Counted from the first letter of the stretch, positions 49,492 to 57,498 are shown. The stretch: 64,000 nucleotides of DNA from Nocardioides islandensis (GCF_015352455.1 NZ_JADKPN010000018.1:1-64000); one strand, 5' to 3'. Translations and numbers: made by a program. The notes: generated from the letters alone by a model not told the origin.

Positions 49492-50307
49492 ATGGGGAGC
49501 GTGCGGGTCGGCATCTCGGGATGGCGGTACCCGGGGTGGCGCGGTGACTTCTACCCGCGCGGCCTCCCGCAGCGACGCGAGCTCGAGTACGCCGCCGGGC
49601 GGCTCGGGACGGTCGAGATCAACGGCTCCTTCTACTCCCTGCAGCGGCCGGACTCGTACCGGCGCTGGCGCAGCGAGGTGCCCGGCGACTTCGTCTTCGC
49701 GGTGAAGGGCGGCCGGTACATCACCCACCTGAAGCGGCTCCGGGACGTGCACACGCCGCTGGCCAACTTCTTCGCCTCCGGCGTGCTGGCCCTGGGTCCG
49801 ACGTTGGGTCCCTTCCTCTGGCAGCTGCCCGAGCGGTTGGCCTTCGACCCCACGGTGCTCGACAGCTTCCTGAGCCTGCTCCCGCGGACGACGGTCGAGG
49901 CCGCGAGCCTGGCCGCCCACCATGACGAGAAGGTGCCGGACGAGCGGACCGTGCTGGAGGCCGAGGACGACCGGCCGCTGCGGCACGCCTTGGAGTTCCG
50001 CCACCCGTCGTTCGCATCCGAGGCGGCGTACCGGGTCCTGCGCGAGCACGGCGTCGCCGTCGTGGTCGCCGAGTCGGCCGGCCGGTGGCCGCGGGTCTTC
50101 GAGGTGACATCCGACCTGGTGTACGTGCGGCTGCACGGCGACCGGGAGCTCTACGCCAGCGGGTACTCGCCACGTGCGCTGGACGAGTGGGCGGAGCGCT
50201 GCCGTGCGTGGGTGGCCGACGGGCTCGACGTGGTCGTGTACTTCGACAACGACGCGAAGGGCTTCGCGCCGCACGACGCGGTCGCGCTGCAGCGGCGACT
50301 GACGTGA
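49492..50307 (+). CDS. DUF72 family protein
   Basis: The 271-residue TIM-barrel-like protein shows the DUF72 opening VGISGWRYPGWRGDFYPRGL (about 4-23), FYSLQRPDSYRRWRSEVP, FAVKGGRYITHLKRL and the late YVRLHGDRELYASGYSP plus VVYFDNDAKGFAPHDA. DUF72 proteins (YecE-like) have no well-established activity. The gene is divergent from the LuxR gene, with 59 bp between the start codons. Confidence 0.9.
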   Translation: MGSVRVGISGWRYPGWRGDFYPRGLPQRRELEYAAGRLGTVEINGSFYSLQRPDSYRRWRSEVPGDFVFAVKGGRYITHLKRLRDVHTPLANFFASGVLALGPTLGPFLWQLPERLAFDPTVLDSFLSLLPRTTVEAASLAAHHDEKVPDERTVLEAEDDRPLRHALEFRHPSFASEAAYRVLREHGVAVVVAESAGRWPRVFEVTSDLVYVRLHGDRELYASGYSPRALDEWAERCRAWVADGLDVVVYFDNDAKGFAPHDAVALQRRLT

Positions 50308-50312
50308 TGGAC

Positions 50313-50337
50313 GGCTGGTCGTGCCCCGCGTGGGTAC
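50313..50337 (+). promoter_or_regulatory. SigB-type promoter with leaderless spacing
   Basis: GGCT (50313-50316), 15 nt, GGGTAC (50332-50337), 9 nt, ATG at 50347. Confidence 0.7.
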
Positions 50338-50346
50338 GTTCGAGGC

Positions 50347-50625
50347 ATGAGCGCATCGGACCCGAACGACGTCCAGGAGTCCACACCCGGTTCGTCCGGT
50401 CCCGAGCGGGCCGAGGGAGGGATGGGCGTCAGCAGCGAGCGGACCGGGTCGACCGGTCCCGGCCAGCACACCACCGACGGGCTCAGGGACACCTCGACCG
50501 ACGACTCCGACGTCCCGCGCGAGGACCTGCCGCCCGAGCAGCGCCCCGACGTCGATGAGGAGAACCCCGTGGGGATCGAGCCGAAGGCGGGGTATCCCTC
50601 GCTGGACCCGCGCAGCGACGCCTGA
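50347..50625 (+). CDS. small acidic, probably disordered protein
   Basis: A 92-aa protein rich in Asp, Glu, Ser, Thr, Pro and Gly, with few hydrophobic residues (STDDSDVPREDLPPEQRPDV) and no likely fold. Such small hydrophilic proteins are common in actinobacterial stress regulons. A leaderless start 9 nt after GGGTAC supports expression. The stop codon is inside a palindrome (50622-50638) shared with the convergent gene. Confidence 0.7.
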   Translation: MSASDPNDVQESTPGSSGPERAEGGMGVSSERTGSTGPGQHTTDGLRDTSTDDSDVPREDLPPEQRPDVDEENPVGIEPKAGYPSLDPRSDA

Positions 50626-50638
50626 GCCCGGGGCTCAG
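50622..50638. terminator. short palindrome holding the stops of two convergent genes
   Basis: CTGAGCCC-G-GGGCTCAG is a perfect inverted repeat. It contains TGA of the plus gene (50623-50625) and TGA of the minus gene (50637-50635), and could terminate both transcripts. Confidence 0.5.
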
Positions 50639-51000
50639 TCCTCCCAGGGCGGGGAGTCGTCCATCTTGGCGTAGTACTTGGCGAGGTGGCTCTTCACGCG
50701 GTCGCGGTCCCGTGCCGGGAGGTCGACGCCACCGCGACCGCCGACCATGACGTTGCCCGCGGCCATCACGCCGCGCGGTACGGCGACGAGCTTGCCGTCG
50801 ACCACGTCGGCGACGAGCAGCTTGTACGCCGTGAAGTTCTGCTGCTTGTCGGCGTCGTACCAGACGTGCGCGTCGCGGTACTTCTGGTTCGGCTCGTCCT
50901 CGGCGCCGGCCCAATGACGCACCCGCTTCTCGGCGGCGTCCCCGTCCCACTCGCGGTCCCTGTCCGCCAGCGGCAGGTCCTGGAAGCCGGTCACGGCCAT
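50635..51000 (-). CDS. small hypothetical protein with a phage-prohead-like C-terminal motif
   Basis: The 121-residue protein has charged N-terminal sequence (DLPLADRDREWDGDAAEKRV), a small beta-rich middle (WYDADKQQNFTAYKLLVADVVDGKLVAVP) and an end of RVKSHLAKYYAKMDDSPPWE. The GVMAAGNVMVGGRGGVDLP...VKSHLAKYYAKM pattern also occurs at the end of some phage structural or prohead-protease proteins, from memory. A strong AAAGGAGATCGAC precedes the ATG. No phage genes adjoin. Confidence 0.6.
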   Translation of the reverse strand: MAVTGFQDLPLADRDREWDGDAAEKRVRHWAGAEDEPNQKYRDAHVWYDADKQQNFTAYKLLVADVVDGKLVAVPRGVMAAGNVMVGGRGGVDLPARDRDRVKSHLAKYYAKMDDSPPWED

Positions 51001-51043
51001 GTCGATCTCCTTTCAGGCATCTCCTGCCAGTACGTCTCCGGCC

Positions 51044-51988
51044 TCAGACGCGGGGCAGGACCTCGCGCCCGTAGAACTCGACCATCGCCTGGTGGTGCGG
51101 GCCCATGTTGGCGACGTACAGCTCGTCGTACCCCGCCTTCTCGTACTCACGGACCTGCTCCAGGTGCGCCTCCGGATCCTTGCCCGCCACCACGGACTCG
51201 CGGGTGCTCTCCTCGGTGACCAGCTGCGAGGCCTGCTCGAAGTGCTTGGGGGATGGCAGCACCTGGGCGAGCTCGCCCGGCAGGCCGCTGTTGGCCCAGA
51301 GCCGGTGCGCGTGCGCGACGCCCTCGTCGACCGTGTCGGCGTACGCCACCTTGGTACCGGCCTGCGCGGGCTTGCCGCCCGTCGCCTCCTTGAAGCGCTG
51401 CACCAGCTCGGGGTCCGCCTGCGTGGAGATGTACCCGTCGCCGATGCGGGCGGCGACGTCGGTGGCCTTGGGGCCGAAGCCCGACACGTACACGGGCGGC
51501 GGCTCGTCGGGGAGCGTGTAGATGCGCGCGTGGTCGACCCGGTAGTGGGTGCCGGTCCGCGTCACGAAGCCGCCCTCCCACAGCTCCCGCATCAACGCGA
51601 CCGCCTCCTCGAGCATCTCCAGACGGGTGTCGATGGACGGCCAGACGTCGCCGAGCACGTGCTCGTTGAGGGCCTCGCCGGTGCCGACGCCGAGGGTGAA
51701 CCGACCGTTGGTCATCACGGCCGCGGTGGCGGCCGCCTGCGCGACGATCGCCGGGTGGATGCGCACGGTCGGGCAGGTGACGGCCGTGGTCACCGGCAGG
51801 GAGCACGCCTGGGAGATCGCGCCGATCACCGACCAGACGAAGGGGCTCTGGCCCTGCTCGTCGTTCCACGGGTGGAAGTGGTCGCTGATCCAGAGTCCCT
51901 CGAACCCGGCGCGCTCGGCGGCCACGGCCTGGGCGACCAGGTCGGCCGGTCCGTACTCCTCGCAGGACAGGAAGTATCCGATCTTCAC
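51044..51988 (-). CDS. F420-dependent LLM-class oxidoreductase (FGD-like)
   Basis: The 314-aa luciferase-like monooxygenase-fold protein has the family motifs GYFLSCEEYGPADLVAQAVAAE, GLWISDHFHPWNDEQGQSPFVW (about 32-53) and TNGRFTLGVGTGEALNEH (about 92-109). These match the TIGR03557-type, F420-dependent glucose-6-phosphate dehydrogenase-like group, with SDHFHPW for cofactor binding. The substrate cannot be assigned. Leaderless GTG start after a SigB-type box suggests a stress or redox role. Confidence 0.9.
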   Translation of the reverse strand: MKIGYFLSCEEYGPADLVAQAVAAERAGFEGLWISDHFHPWNDEQGQSPFVWSVIGAISQACSLPVTTAVTCPTVRIHPAIVAQAAATAAVMTNGRFTLGVGTGEALNEHVLGDVWPSIDTRLEMLEEAVALMRELWEGGFVTRTGTHYRVDHARIYTLPDEPPPVYVSGFGPKATDVAARIGDGYISTQADPELVQRFKEATGGKPAQAGTKVAYADTVDEGVAHAHRLWANSGLPGELAQVLPSPKHFEQASQLVTEESTRESVVAGKDPEAHLEQVREYEKAGYDELYVANMGPHHQAMVEFYGREVLPRV

Positions 51989-51997
51989 GCGCCGGAT

Positions 51998-52022
51998 GTA
52001 CCCAGGTGGGTGACTCCTATCC
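51998..52022 (-). promoter_or_regulatory. SigB-type promoter of the LLM oxidoreductase gene, leaderless spacing
   Basis: On the minus strand GGAT (52022-52019), 15 nt, GGGTAC (52003-51998), 9 nt, GTG at 51988. Confidence 0.7.
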
Positions 52023-52033
52023 GTGCCCGGCGG

Positions 52034-52249
52034 TCACGAGTGGGAGGCCTTGCCACCCTGGCGGCCCGCCTTCTTCTTCTGCGCGGTCGTGCCGCCCTGG
52101 CTGCTGTCGCTCTTCTTCGTGGACTTGCCACCGTGCTTCGACGCGTCGGGGGAGTTGGCGATCCTGGCCGCCCGTTCCTTCGACATGCCCTTGTCCTTGA
52201 GAGCCTCGTACTGCTTCTCGTTCTTGACGTGTGCCGCCTTGCCCGGCAT
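52034..52249 (-). CDS. small basic DUF7218-like protein
   Basis: The 71-residue protein begins with MPGKAAHVKNEKQYEALKDK, then GMSKERAARIANSPDASKHG, and ends with a Lys/Gly/Ser-rich tail. The KxEKxYEALxxKGxSKExAARIANS helix pair is typical of small plasmid-stabilisation or DUF7218-like proteins found beside stress genes in actinobacteria and proteobacteria. The ATG at 52249 follows GAGGAGGTGCGCG. The tail suggests nucleic-acid binding. Confidence 0.75.
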   Translation of the reverse strand: MPGKAAHVKNEKQYEALKDKGMSKERAARIANSPDASKHGGKSTKKSDSSQGGTTAQKKKAGRQGGKASHS

Positions 52250-52278
52250 CGCGCACCTCCTCGGATGAAAGAGGTCCC

Positions 52279-52303
52279 GTACCCCACTCACGCAGAGGCA
52301 TGC
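52279..52303 (-). promoter_or_regulatory. SigB-type promoter of the small basic-protein gene
   Basis: On the minus strand GCAT (52303-52300), 15 nt, GGGTAC (52284-52279), 29 nt to the ATG at 52249. Confidence 0.65.
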
Positions 52304-52394
52304 CGACCTGACAGAATCCGAGCAGCGGCCGCCAGGCTGCGACTACGAAGGCTCAAACAACGGGCCCGCGGTCTTGATGCACGACTGAGGGCAC

Positions 52395-53117
52395 GTGACG
52401 CCGACGGGACGCGACATGACGTTGTTGGCCCGCGCAGCGCGGGACATCCATGCGGCGGCGACGCCCGCCGAGCAGCTGGCCGTCATCGTCGCCAGCGCCG
52501 CGGAGGCCCTTCCGGGCATCGACCACGTCGGCATCTCCCGGGCCTATGCCGACGGGCGCCTGGAGACCGTGGCCGCCAGCGACGACCTCGTGCGTCGGTT
52601 CGAGGAGCTCGAGCGCAAGCACGCCGAGGGGCCGTGCATGTACGCCGCCCTGGACGACGCCGTGGTGAGGTCGGTGCCGGCGCGGTTCGAGCAGCGCTGG
52701 CCGGCGTACATCAAGGATGCGCTCCAGTTGGGGCTGAAGGCCCAGATCGGCATGCGGCTGCACACCGACGACAACGAGATGGCTGCGCTCAACCTGTACT
52801 CGACGACGACCGAGGAGCTCACCGGCGAGACCGAGGACCTCGCCGAGCTCTTCGCGGCGTACGCCGCCATCTCCCTTGGTCGCACGATGACCGAGAGCCA
52901 CCTCAACTCCGCCCTCATCACGCGCCGGGTCATCGGCCAGGCCACCGGGATCATCATGGCCAGGTTCAAGGTCTCCGACGAGCGAGCCTTCAGCTACCTG
53001 ACCCGGCTCTCCAACAGCCGCAACGTCAAGCTGCGTGAGATCGCCGAACGGATCGTCAGCGAGGCCAACGACGAGGCCAACGACGAGGCCCACGACGAGG
53101 CCCACGACGGGGCCTGA
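52395..53117 (+). CDS. GAF and ANTAR domain RNA-binding regulator with a tandem-repeat tail
   Basis: The product (240 aa) has a GAF domain (about 20-165; HVGISRAYADGRLETVAASD, EGPCMYAALDDAVVRS) and an ANTAR domain (about 170-225; LITRRVIGQATGIIMARFKVSDERAFSYL). The last 16 residues repeat EANDEAHD-type units encoded by a 12-bp tandem repeat, an acidic tail probably variable in length. A GTG at 52395 is the first start; ATG 52416 is an alternative. It lies upstream of a SigB-family sigma gene, on the same strand. Confidence 0.85.
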   Translation: MTPTGRDMTLLARAARDIHAAATPAEQLAVIVASAAEALPGIDHVGISRAYADGRLETVAASDDLVRRFEELERKHAEGPCMYAALDDAVVRSVPARFEQRWPAYIKDALQLGLKAQIGMRLHTDDNEMAALNLYSTTTEELTGETEDLAELFAAYAAISLGRTMTESHLNSALITRRVIGQATGIIMARFKVSDERAFSYLTRLSNSRNVKLREIAERIVSEANDEANDEAHDEAHDGA

Positions 53118-53159
53118 CGACGGGCTGACGACGGGCTGACGACGGCATTGACGACGGGC
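53061..53159 (+). repeat. 12-bp tandem repeat in the gene end, then an 11-bp repeat
   Basis: Four 12-bp units (GAGGCCAACGAC or GAGGCCCACGAC) occupy 53061-53108 in frame. From 53115 an 11-bp unit TGACGACGGGC is repeated, starting with the stop codon; the third and fourth copies are imperfect. Slippage would change the acidic tail length. Confidence 0.75.
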
Positions 53160-53333
53160 CCGAGGCGACGTCGGCGACCCCTGAGCCTCACCCGGCAGGG
53201 CGTAGTGGGTCGCGCGTGGACCGGGCTAACTTCGAGGAACGCCCTGGGGTCGCCACCCGACCCCGACTCCGGCTCCTGACGAACCTCCTGCTCGAACAGC
53301 GCGGCAGGACCGCCCCGTGACCCGAGGGAACAC

Positions 53334-54203
53334 ATGTCCCGCCTGGACGACGTCGGCCGTGCACCCTCCGGCCGAGCACCCCACACCTGCACCACCGTCG
53401 ACAAGGTCAGTGCTGTCGACGACGCCGAGCGTCGTCGGCTGACCGACGAGGCGTTCGCCCGTTGTCACCGCCCGGGCGTCGACGCCGAGACCCGCCGGCA
53501 GGCCATCGACCAGGTCGTGTTGAGCAACGTCGGCGTGGCTCGCGGCCTGGCCGCCGCCCACCGTGACAAGGGCGTGCCGCGCGAGGACCTCGACCAGGTC
53601 GCGTACACCGCCCTCGTGGCGGCCGCGCAGCGGTTCCGCCCCGGCGAGGGCCGTGACTTCTTGTCGTTCGCGGTGCCCACCATCCGTGGCGAGCTGAAGC
53701 GCCACTTCCGGGACTACGGATGGACCGTGCGTCCGCCACGACGAGTCCAGGAGATCCACCTCCAGGTGCTGACAGCGCGCGACGCGCTGGCGCAGCGCCT
53801 GGATCGGGCACCCACGCCGCACGAGATCGCCAGCGAGCTCGGGGAGTCCGACCTCCACGTGGCCGAGGCCCTGCGACTGGACGGATGCTTCGCCCCGTCC
53901 TCGCTCGACCAAGCCGTGGGAAGCGGCGACGGGACGCTCGGCGACCTGCTGCCCGAGGCTGAGGAGCACGTGTACGACGCGGCGGACGCGCGCGTCATGC
54001 TCGGCCCGGCGATCCGCAGGCTCGGGCGCCGGGACCGTGACGTGCTGCGCATGCGCTTCTTCGAGGGGCTCACCCAGCAGGAGATCGGCGAGCGGCTCGG
54101 CGTCACCCAGACGCAGGTGTCGCGCATCCTCACCCGGATCACCGGCGAGCTGCGCAAGGCCGTGACACGTGAGGAGGACAGGGAGACGGTGCTGGCCGGC
54201 TGA
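53334..54203 (+). CDS. SigB/SigF/SigG-family RNA polymerase sigma factor
   Basis: The 289-aa group 3 sigma factor is a paralogue of the one at 31810. Region 2 has VPREDLDQVAYTALVAAAQRF and FLSFAVPTIRGELKRHFRDYGW (about 85-125), region 3 follows (about 140-190) and region 4 has LTQQEIGERLGVTQTQVSRILT (about 250-271). It is not preceded by a GGGTAC box. It is a good candidate to read the GGGTAC promoters or to act with the RsbW/RsbV pair at 61.4 kb. Confidence 0.92.
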   Translation: MSRLDDVGRAPSGRAPHTCTTVDKVSAVDDAERRRLTDEAFARCHRPGVDAETRRQAIDQVVLSNVGVARGLAAAHRDKGVPREDLDQVAYTALVAAAQRFRPGEGRDFLSFAVPTIRGELKRHFRDYGWTVRPPRRVQEIHLQVLTARDALAQRLDRAPTPHEIASELGESDLHVAEALRLDGCFAPSSLDQAVGSGDGTLGDLLPEAEEHVYDAADARVMLGPAIRRLGRRDRDVLRMRFFEGLTQQEIGERLGVTQTQVSRILTRITGELRKAVTREEDRETVLAG

Positions 54204-54300
54204 GCGTGGATCCCTGTCGCGGGGGCACAGGGCACCGGAGCCGAGGTGGTGGTCCGTCTGCACGCCGCCGGTCCGGGCGCCGAGGTCGAGATCCGGGCGT

Positions 54301-56205
54301 TCAGCGCACGTGCGGCAGCGTCATCACGAACCTCGTGCCCCGCTCGTCCGTGGCCGGGACGTACTCGACCTCGCCGCCGTGGCGACGGGCGATCAACCGC
54401 ACGAGGTACAGGCCCAGCCCGCTGGCCCGGTTCGGGCCGGCACTGGCGAACATGTCGAACAGTCGTGGCGCCAGCTCCGGTGGGATGCCCTCGCCGCGGT
54501 CGGAGACGGTGATCCGGACGGAGAGCTCGTCGGAGCTGACCGACAGGCTCACAGGCGGACTGCCGTGCCGCACGGCGTTGTCGAGGAGGTTGTCCAGGGA
54601 CTGGCCGAGGCGCACGGCGTCGACCAGCAGGACGACGTCGGTCGGTTCTCGCAGCTCGATGTCTGCGCCCGGGTGGAGGTTCCTGGCCCGTGCGACCGCT
54701 CCGGCGAGGATCTCGCTCAGTGTCGTCTCGACGAGCTGCATCTCCAGCCGTTCGGCGTGCAGGCGGGACGCCGTCGTCAGGTCGCGGGCCAGCCGGTGCA
54801 GTCGTTGGGCGCTGGAGCCGATGCCGTCGATCGTCTCGTCGCGCTCGTCGGCCGAGAGCGTCGGCCACGACGAGCGCAGCAGGCGCGCCGACCCGTCGAT
54901 CACGGCGGTGGGGTTGCGCAGCTCGTGCGCGGTGAGGGCGAGCACCTCGGTCTGCCGGGCGATCAGCTCCTGGCGCTCACGCTCGGCGTCGCGCTGGTCG
55001 GTCCGGTCCCGGGTGACCTTGGCGAACCCCCGGTGCTGTCCCCGGTCGTCGTACACGGGGGAGATCACCACGCTGGCCCAGAACCTGGTGCCGTCCTTGC
55101 GCACCCGCCAGCCCTCCTCGGCCAGCTGGCCGTCGGCCAGCGCCGTCTGCAGGTTGCGCTCGGGGTGCCCGTCCTCTTGTTCCTCGGGGAGGTAGAAGAC
55201 ACGGAAGTGCCGGCCGATGATGTCGTCGGCGGCGTAGCCCTTGATGCGGGCCGCACCGGCGTTCCAGCTGATGACCTGGCCGTGGACGTCGAGCAGGAAG
55301 ATCGCGTACTCGCGGACGCCGCGCACCAGCAGCCGGAACCGCTCCTCGCTGCGCCGCAGGTCCTCCTCGGCCGCGCGCTGGTCGGTGACGTCCTGGACCT
55401 GGGCGAAGACGTAGAGGAGGCGTCGCTCGCTGTCGCGGATGGGCGCGAGGGTGACCATGACCCTCCCGGGACCGCGGGCGCCTTCCGGCAGGTCGTGCTC
55501 GAAGGACGCCTGCTGCCCCCCCGCAGCGAGAGCCTCCAGCTCCCGGTCCAGGTCGTCGCCGTGGCCGCTGGCCAGCTGGCCGTAGTCGACCCCGACGAGC
55601 TCCATCGGCGTGGCCCTGAACAGCGTGGCCAGCGCCTGGTTGGCGCGCACGATCCGTCCGGCGATCGTCAGGGTCGCCATGCCGATCGCGGCCTGGTCGA
55701 ACAGCTCGCGGAACGACGCGACGTGCTCGTCCAGGACGGCCTGGCCCTCGTGGAGCGCGGCCTCGTCGGCGGCAGCCTCGTCGTCGAGGAGGCGCAGTCG
55801 AGAGGTCGGGCGGGCACCGGCCGGTACCCGGTCCTGGAACAGGCCGGCCAGCCGCGCCGGGATCTGGTCGAGAGGCGTGGACTTCTCGACGAAGGCGGCG
55901 GCGCCCAGCTCGCGCGCACGTGCGGCGAGGCGCACGTCCTCGAAGCCGCTGAACATCACCACGGCCGTGTCCGGACACAGCGCGACGATCGCGGGCAGAG
56001 CCTCCAGACCGTCCATCCGCGGCATGGAGGTGTCGAGCAGCAGCAGGTCCGGCCGGTGCCGGTACGCCAGCGCGATGGCCCGGTCGCCGTCGCCGCACTC
56101 CGCGACGACCTCGAACGAGCCCGCCGCCTCCAGCGCTCGACGGAGCAGGCGACGTACGTCGGCCGAGTCGTCGACGAGCACTACGCGCACCCGTGTGTCG
56201 TCCAC
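54301..56205 (-). CDS. hybrid sensor: receiver, two PAS domains, histidine kinase
   Basis: The 634-residue protein has an N-terminal receiver (VVLVDDSADVRRLL, LLLLDTSMPRMDG, FVEKSTPLD; about 1-120), PAS (about 165-285; ANQALATLFRATPMELVG), PAS (about 290-410; FLLDVHGQVISWNAGAARIKGY, then EGWRVRKDGTRFWASVVISPVYD), HisKA (LALTAHELRNPTAVIDGSARLL, His at about 430) and HATPase (DNLLDNAVRHG, DRGEGIPP, ASGLGLYLVRLIA). The N-terminal REC is unusual: it could receive a signal from another kinase. The start GTG is at 56205. The DNA-binding partner, if any, is not adjacent. Confidence 0.9.
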   Translation of the reverse strand: MDDTRVRVVLVDDSADVRRLLRRALEAAGSFEVVAECGDGDRAIALAYRHRPDLLLLDTSMPRMDGLEALPAIVALCPDTAVVMFSGFEDVRLAARARELGAAAFVEKSTPLDQIPARLAGLFQDRVPAGARPTSRLRLLDDEAAADEAALHEGQAVLDEHVASFRELFDQAAIGMATLTIAGRIVRANQALATLFRATPMELVGVDYGQLASGHGDDLDRELEALAAGGQQASFEHDLPEGARGPGRVMVTLAPIRDSERRLLYVFAQVQDVTDQRAAEEDLRRSEERFRLLVRGVREYAIFLLDVHGQVISWNAGAARIKGYAADDIIGRHFRVFYLPEEQEDGHPERNLQTALADGQLAEEGWRVRKDGTRFWASVVISPVYDDRGQHRGFAKVTRDRTDQRDAERERQELIARQTEVLALTAHELRNPTAVIDGSARLLRSSWPTLSADERDETIDGIGSSAQRLHRLARDLTTASRLHAERLEMQLVETTLSEILAGAVARARNLHPGADIELREPTDVVLLVDAVRLGQSLDNLLDNAVRHGSPPVSLSVSSDELSVRITVSDRGEGIPPELAPRLFDMFASAGPNRASGLGLYLVRLIARRHGGEVEYVPATDERGTRFVMTLPHVR

Positions 56206-56469
56206 ACCCCCACTGTGCCCACCCGGGACGGTCCGATGCGCTGGACGGGGAGGTGCAGGGGTATTGCGCCACACCCTGGAGGTGGGATAATCCATCCACC
56301 TTCGACGAGCCCTGGGCGGCCCGAGCGCCCACTCACGCAGCCGAAGCATCGACCGTCCGGGCCCGTCGGCCCCGCATCGTCGGGGCCCCGTTCCTCTGTC
56401 ACCAGGCGCCCCCAGGGGTGAGGTCCGCGTGCGAGCGCCCTGCCATGGTCGAGGGAAGGAGGGCCGACG

Positions 56470-57489
56470 ATGGTGGGAACCAGGCACGCACGCGTGGTCG
56501 TGGTGACGGGCGCCTCGGCAGGCGTCGGGCGGGCCACGGCCATCGAGTTCGGACGCCAGGGCTGCGCGGTCGCCCTGCTGGCGCGCGGAGCGGTGGGACT
56601 GCGTGCGGCGTGCGACGAGGTGCGCGCGGCGGGTGGCACGGCGACGTACGTCGAGGTCGACACCAGCGACGGGCGGGCGGTCGAGGCGGCGGCCGACCGT
56701 GTCGAGCGCGAGCTGGGACCGATCGACATCTGGGTCAACGTGGCCTTCACGTCGGTCTTCGCGCGCTTCGTCGACATCGAGCCCGACGAGTTCGAGCGCG
56801 TCACCGACGTGAACTACCACGGGTACGTCAACGGGACGCGGTCCGCTCTGCGCCGGATGCTGCCTCGCGACGCCGGGGCGATCGTCCAGGTCGGCTCGAC
56901 GCTGGCCTACCGAGGCATCCCGCTCCAGTCGGCGTACTGCGGCTCCAAGCACGCCACCCAGGGTTTCCACGAGTCGCTGCGCACCGAGCTGCTGCACGAC
57001 GGCAGCAAGGTGAAGGTGACCATGGTCCAGCTGCCCGCGCTCAACACGCCGCAGTTCGCCTGGGTCCGGTCGCGACTGCCCGACCAGGCCCAGCCGGTGC
57101 CGCCGATCTACGAGCCCGAGGTGGCGGCTCGCACGATCGTCTGGGCGGCCGAGCACCCGAACCGGCGTGAGTACTGGTGCGGCGAGACCACGGCGCTGAC
57201 CCTGCTCGCGAACGCCGTCGCCCCTGGGCTGCTCGACCGGTACCTCGGCCGCACCGGCGTGAAGGCGCAGCAGACCGGGCAGCCACGGGACCCCGACGAT
57301 CCGGACAACCTGTGGGAGCCGTTGGACGGCGAGGGTGGTCGCGACTTCGGGACCCACGGCGCGTTCGACGACCGTTCGAAGGCCCACTCCCCGCAGGCGT
57401 GGGCGTCCCGGCACCACGGGGCGGTCTTCTCGGCTCTCGGTGCCATGGCGGCCGTGGGGCTGGCCGGCCTGGCCCGGCGCGGACGCTGA
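56470..57489 (+). CDS. short-chain dehydrogenase/reductase
   Basis: The 339-aa SDR has TGASAGVGRATAIEFG (about 14-29), a VNVAFTS NAD-binding region, catalytic Ser in VQVGSTLAYRG and Y-x3-K in SAYCGSKHATQGF (about 157-169). The C-terminal 120 residues are longer than in classical SDRs and contain a polar linker (PRDPDDPDNLWEPLDGEGG) and a terminal hydrophobic stretch (FSALGAMAAVGLAGLA), probably a membrane anchor. It starts a pair with the GH13 gene, 9 bp downstream. Confidence 0.85.
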   Translation: MVGTRHARVVVVTGASAGVGRATAIEFGRQGCAVALLARGAVGLRAACDEVRAAGGTATYVEVDTSDGRAVEAAADRVERELGPIDIWVNVAFTSVFARFVDIEPDEFERVTDVNYHGYVNGTRSALRRMLPRDAGAIVQVGSTLAYRGIPLQSAYCGSKHATQGFHESLRTELLHDGSKVKVTMVQLPALNTPQFAWVRSRLPDQAQPVPPIYEPEVAARTIVWAAEHPNRREYWCGETTALTLLANAVAPGLLDRYLGRTGVKAQQTGQPRDPDDPDNLWEPLDGEGGRDFGTHGAFDDRSKAHSPQAWASRHHGAVFSALGAMAAVGLAGLARRGR

Positions 57490-57498
57490 GGAGACGAC

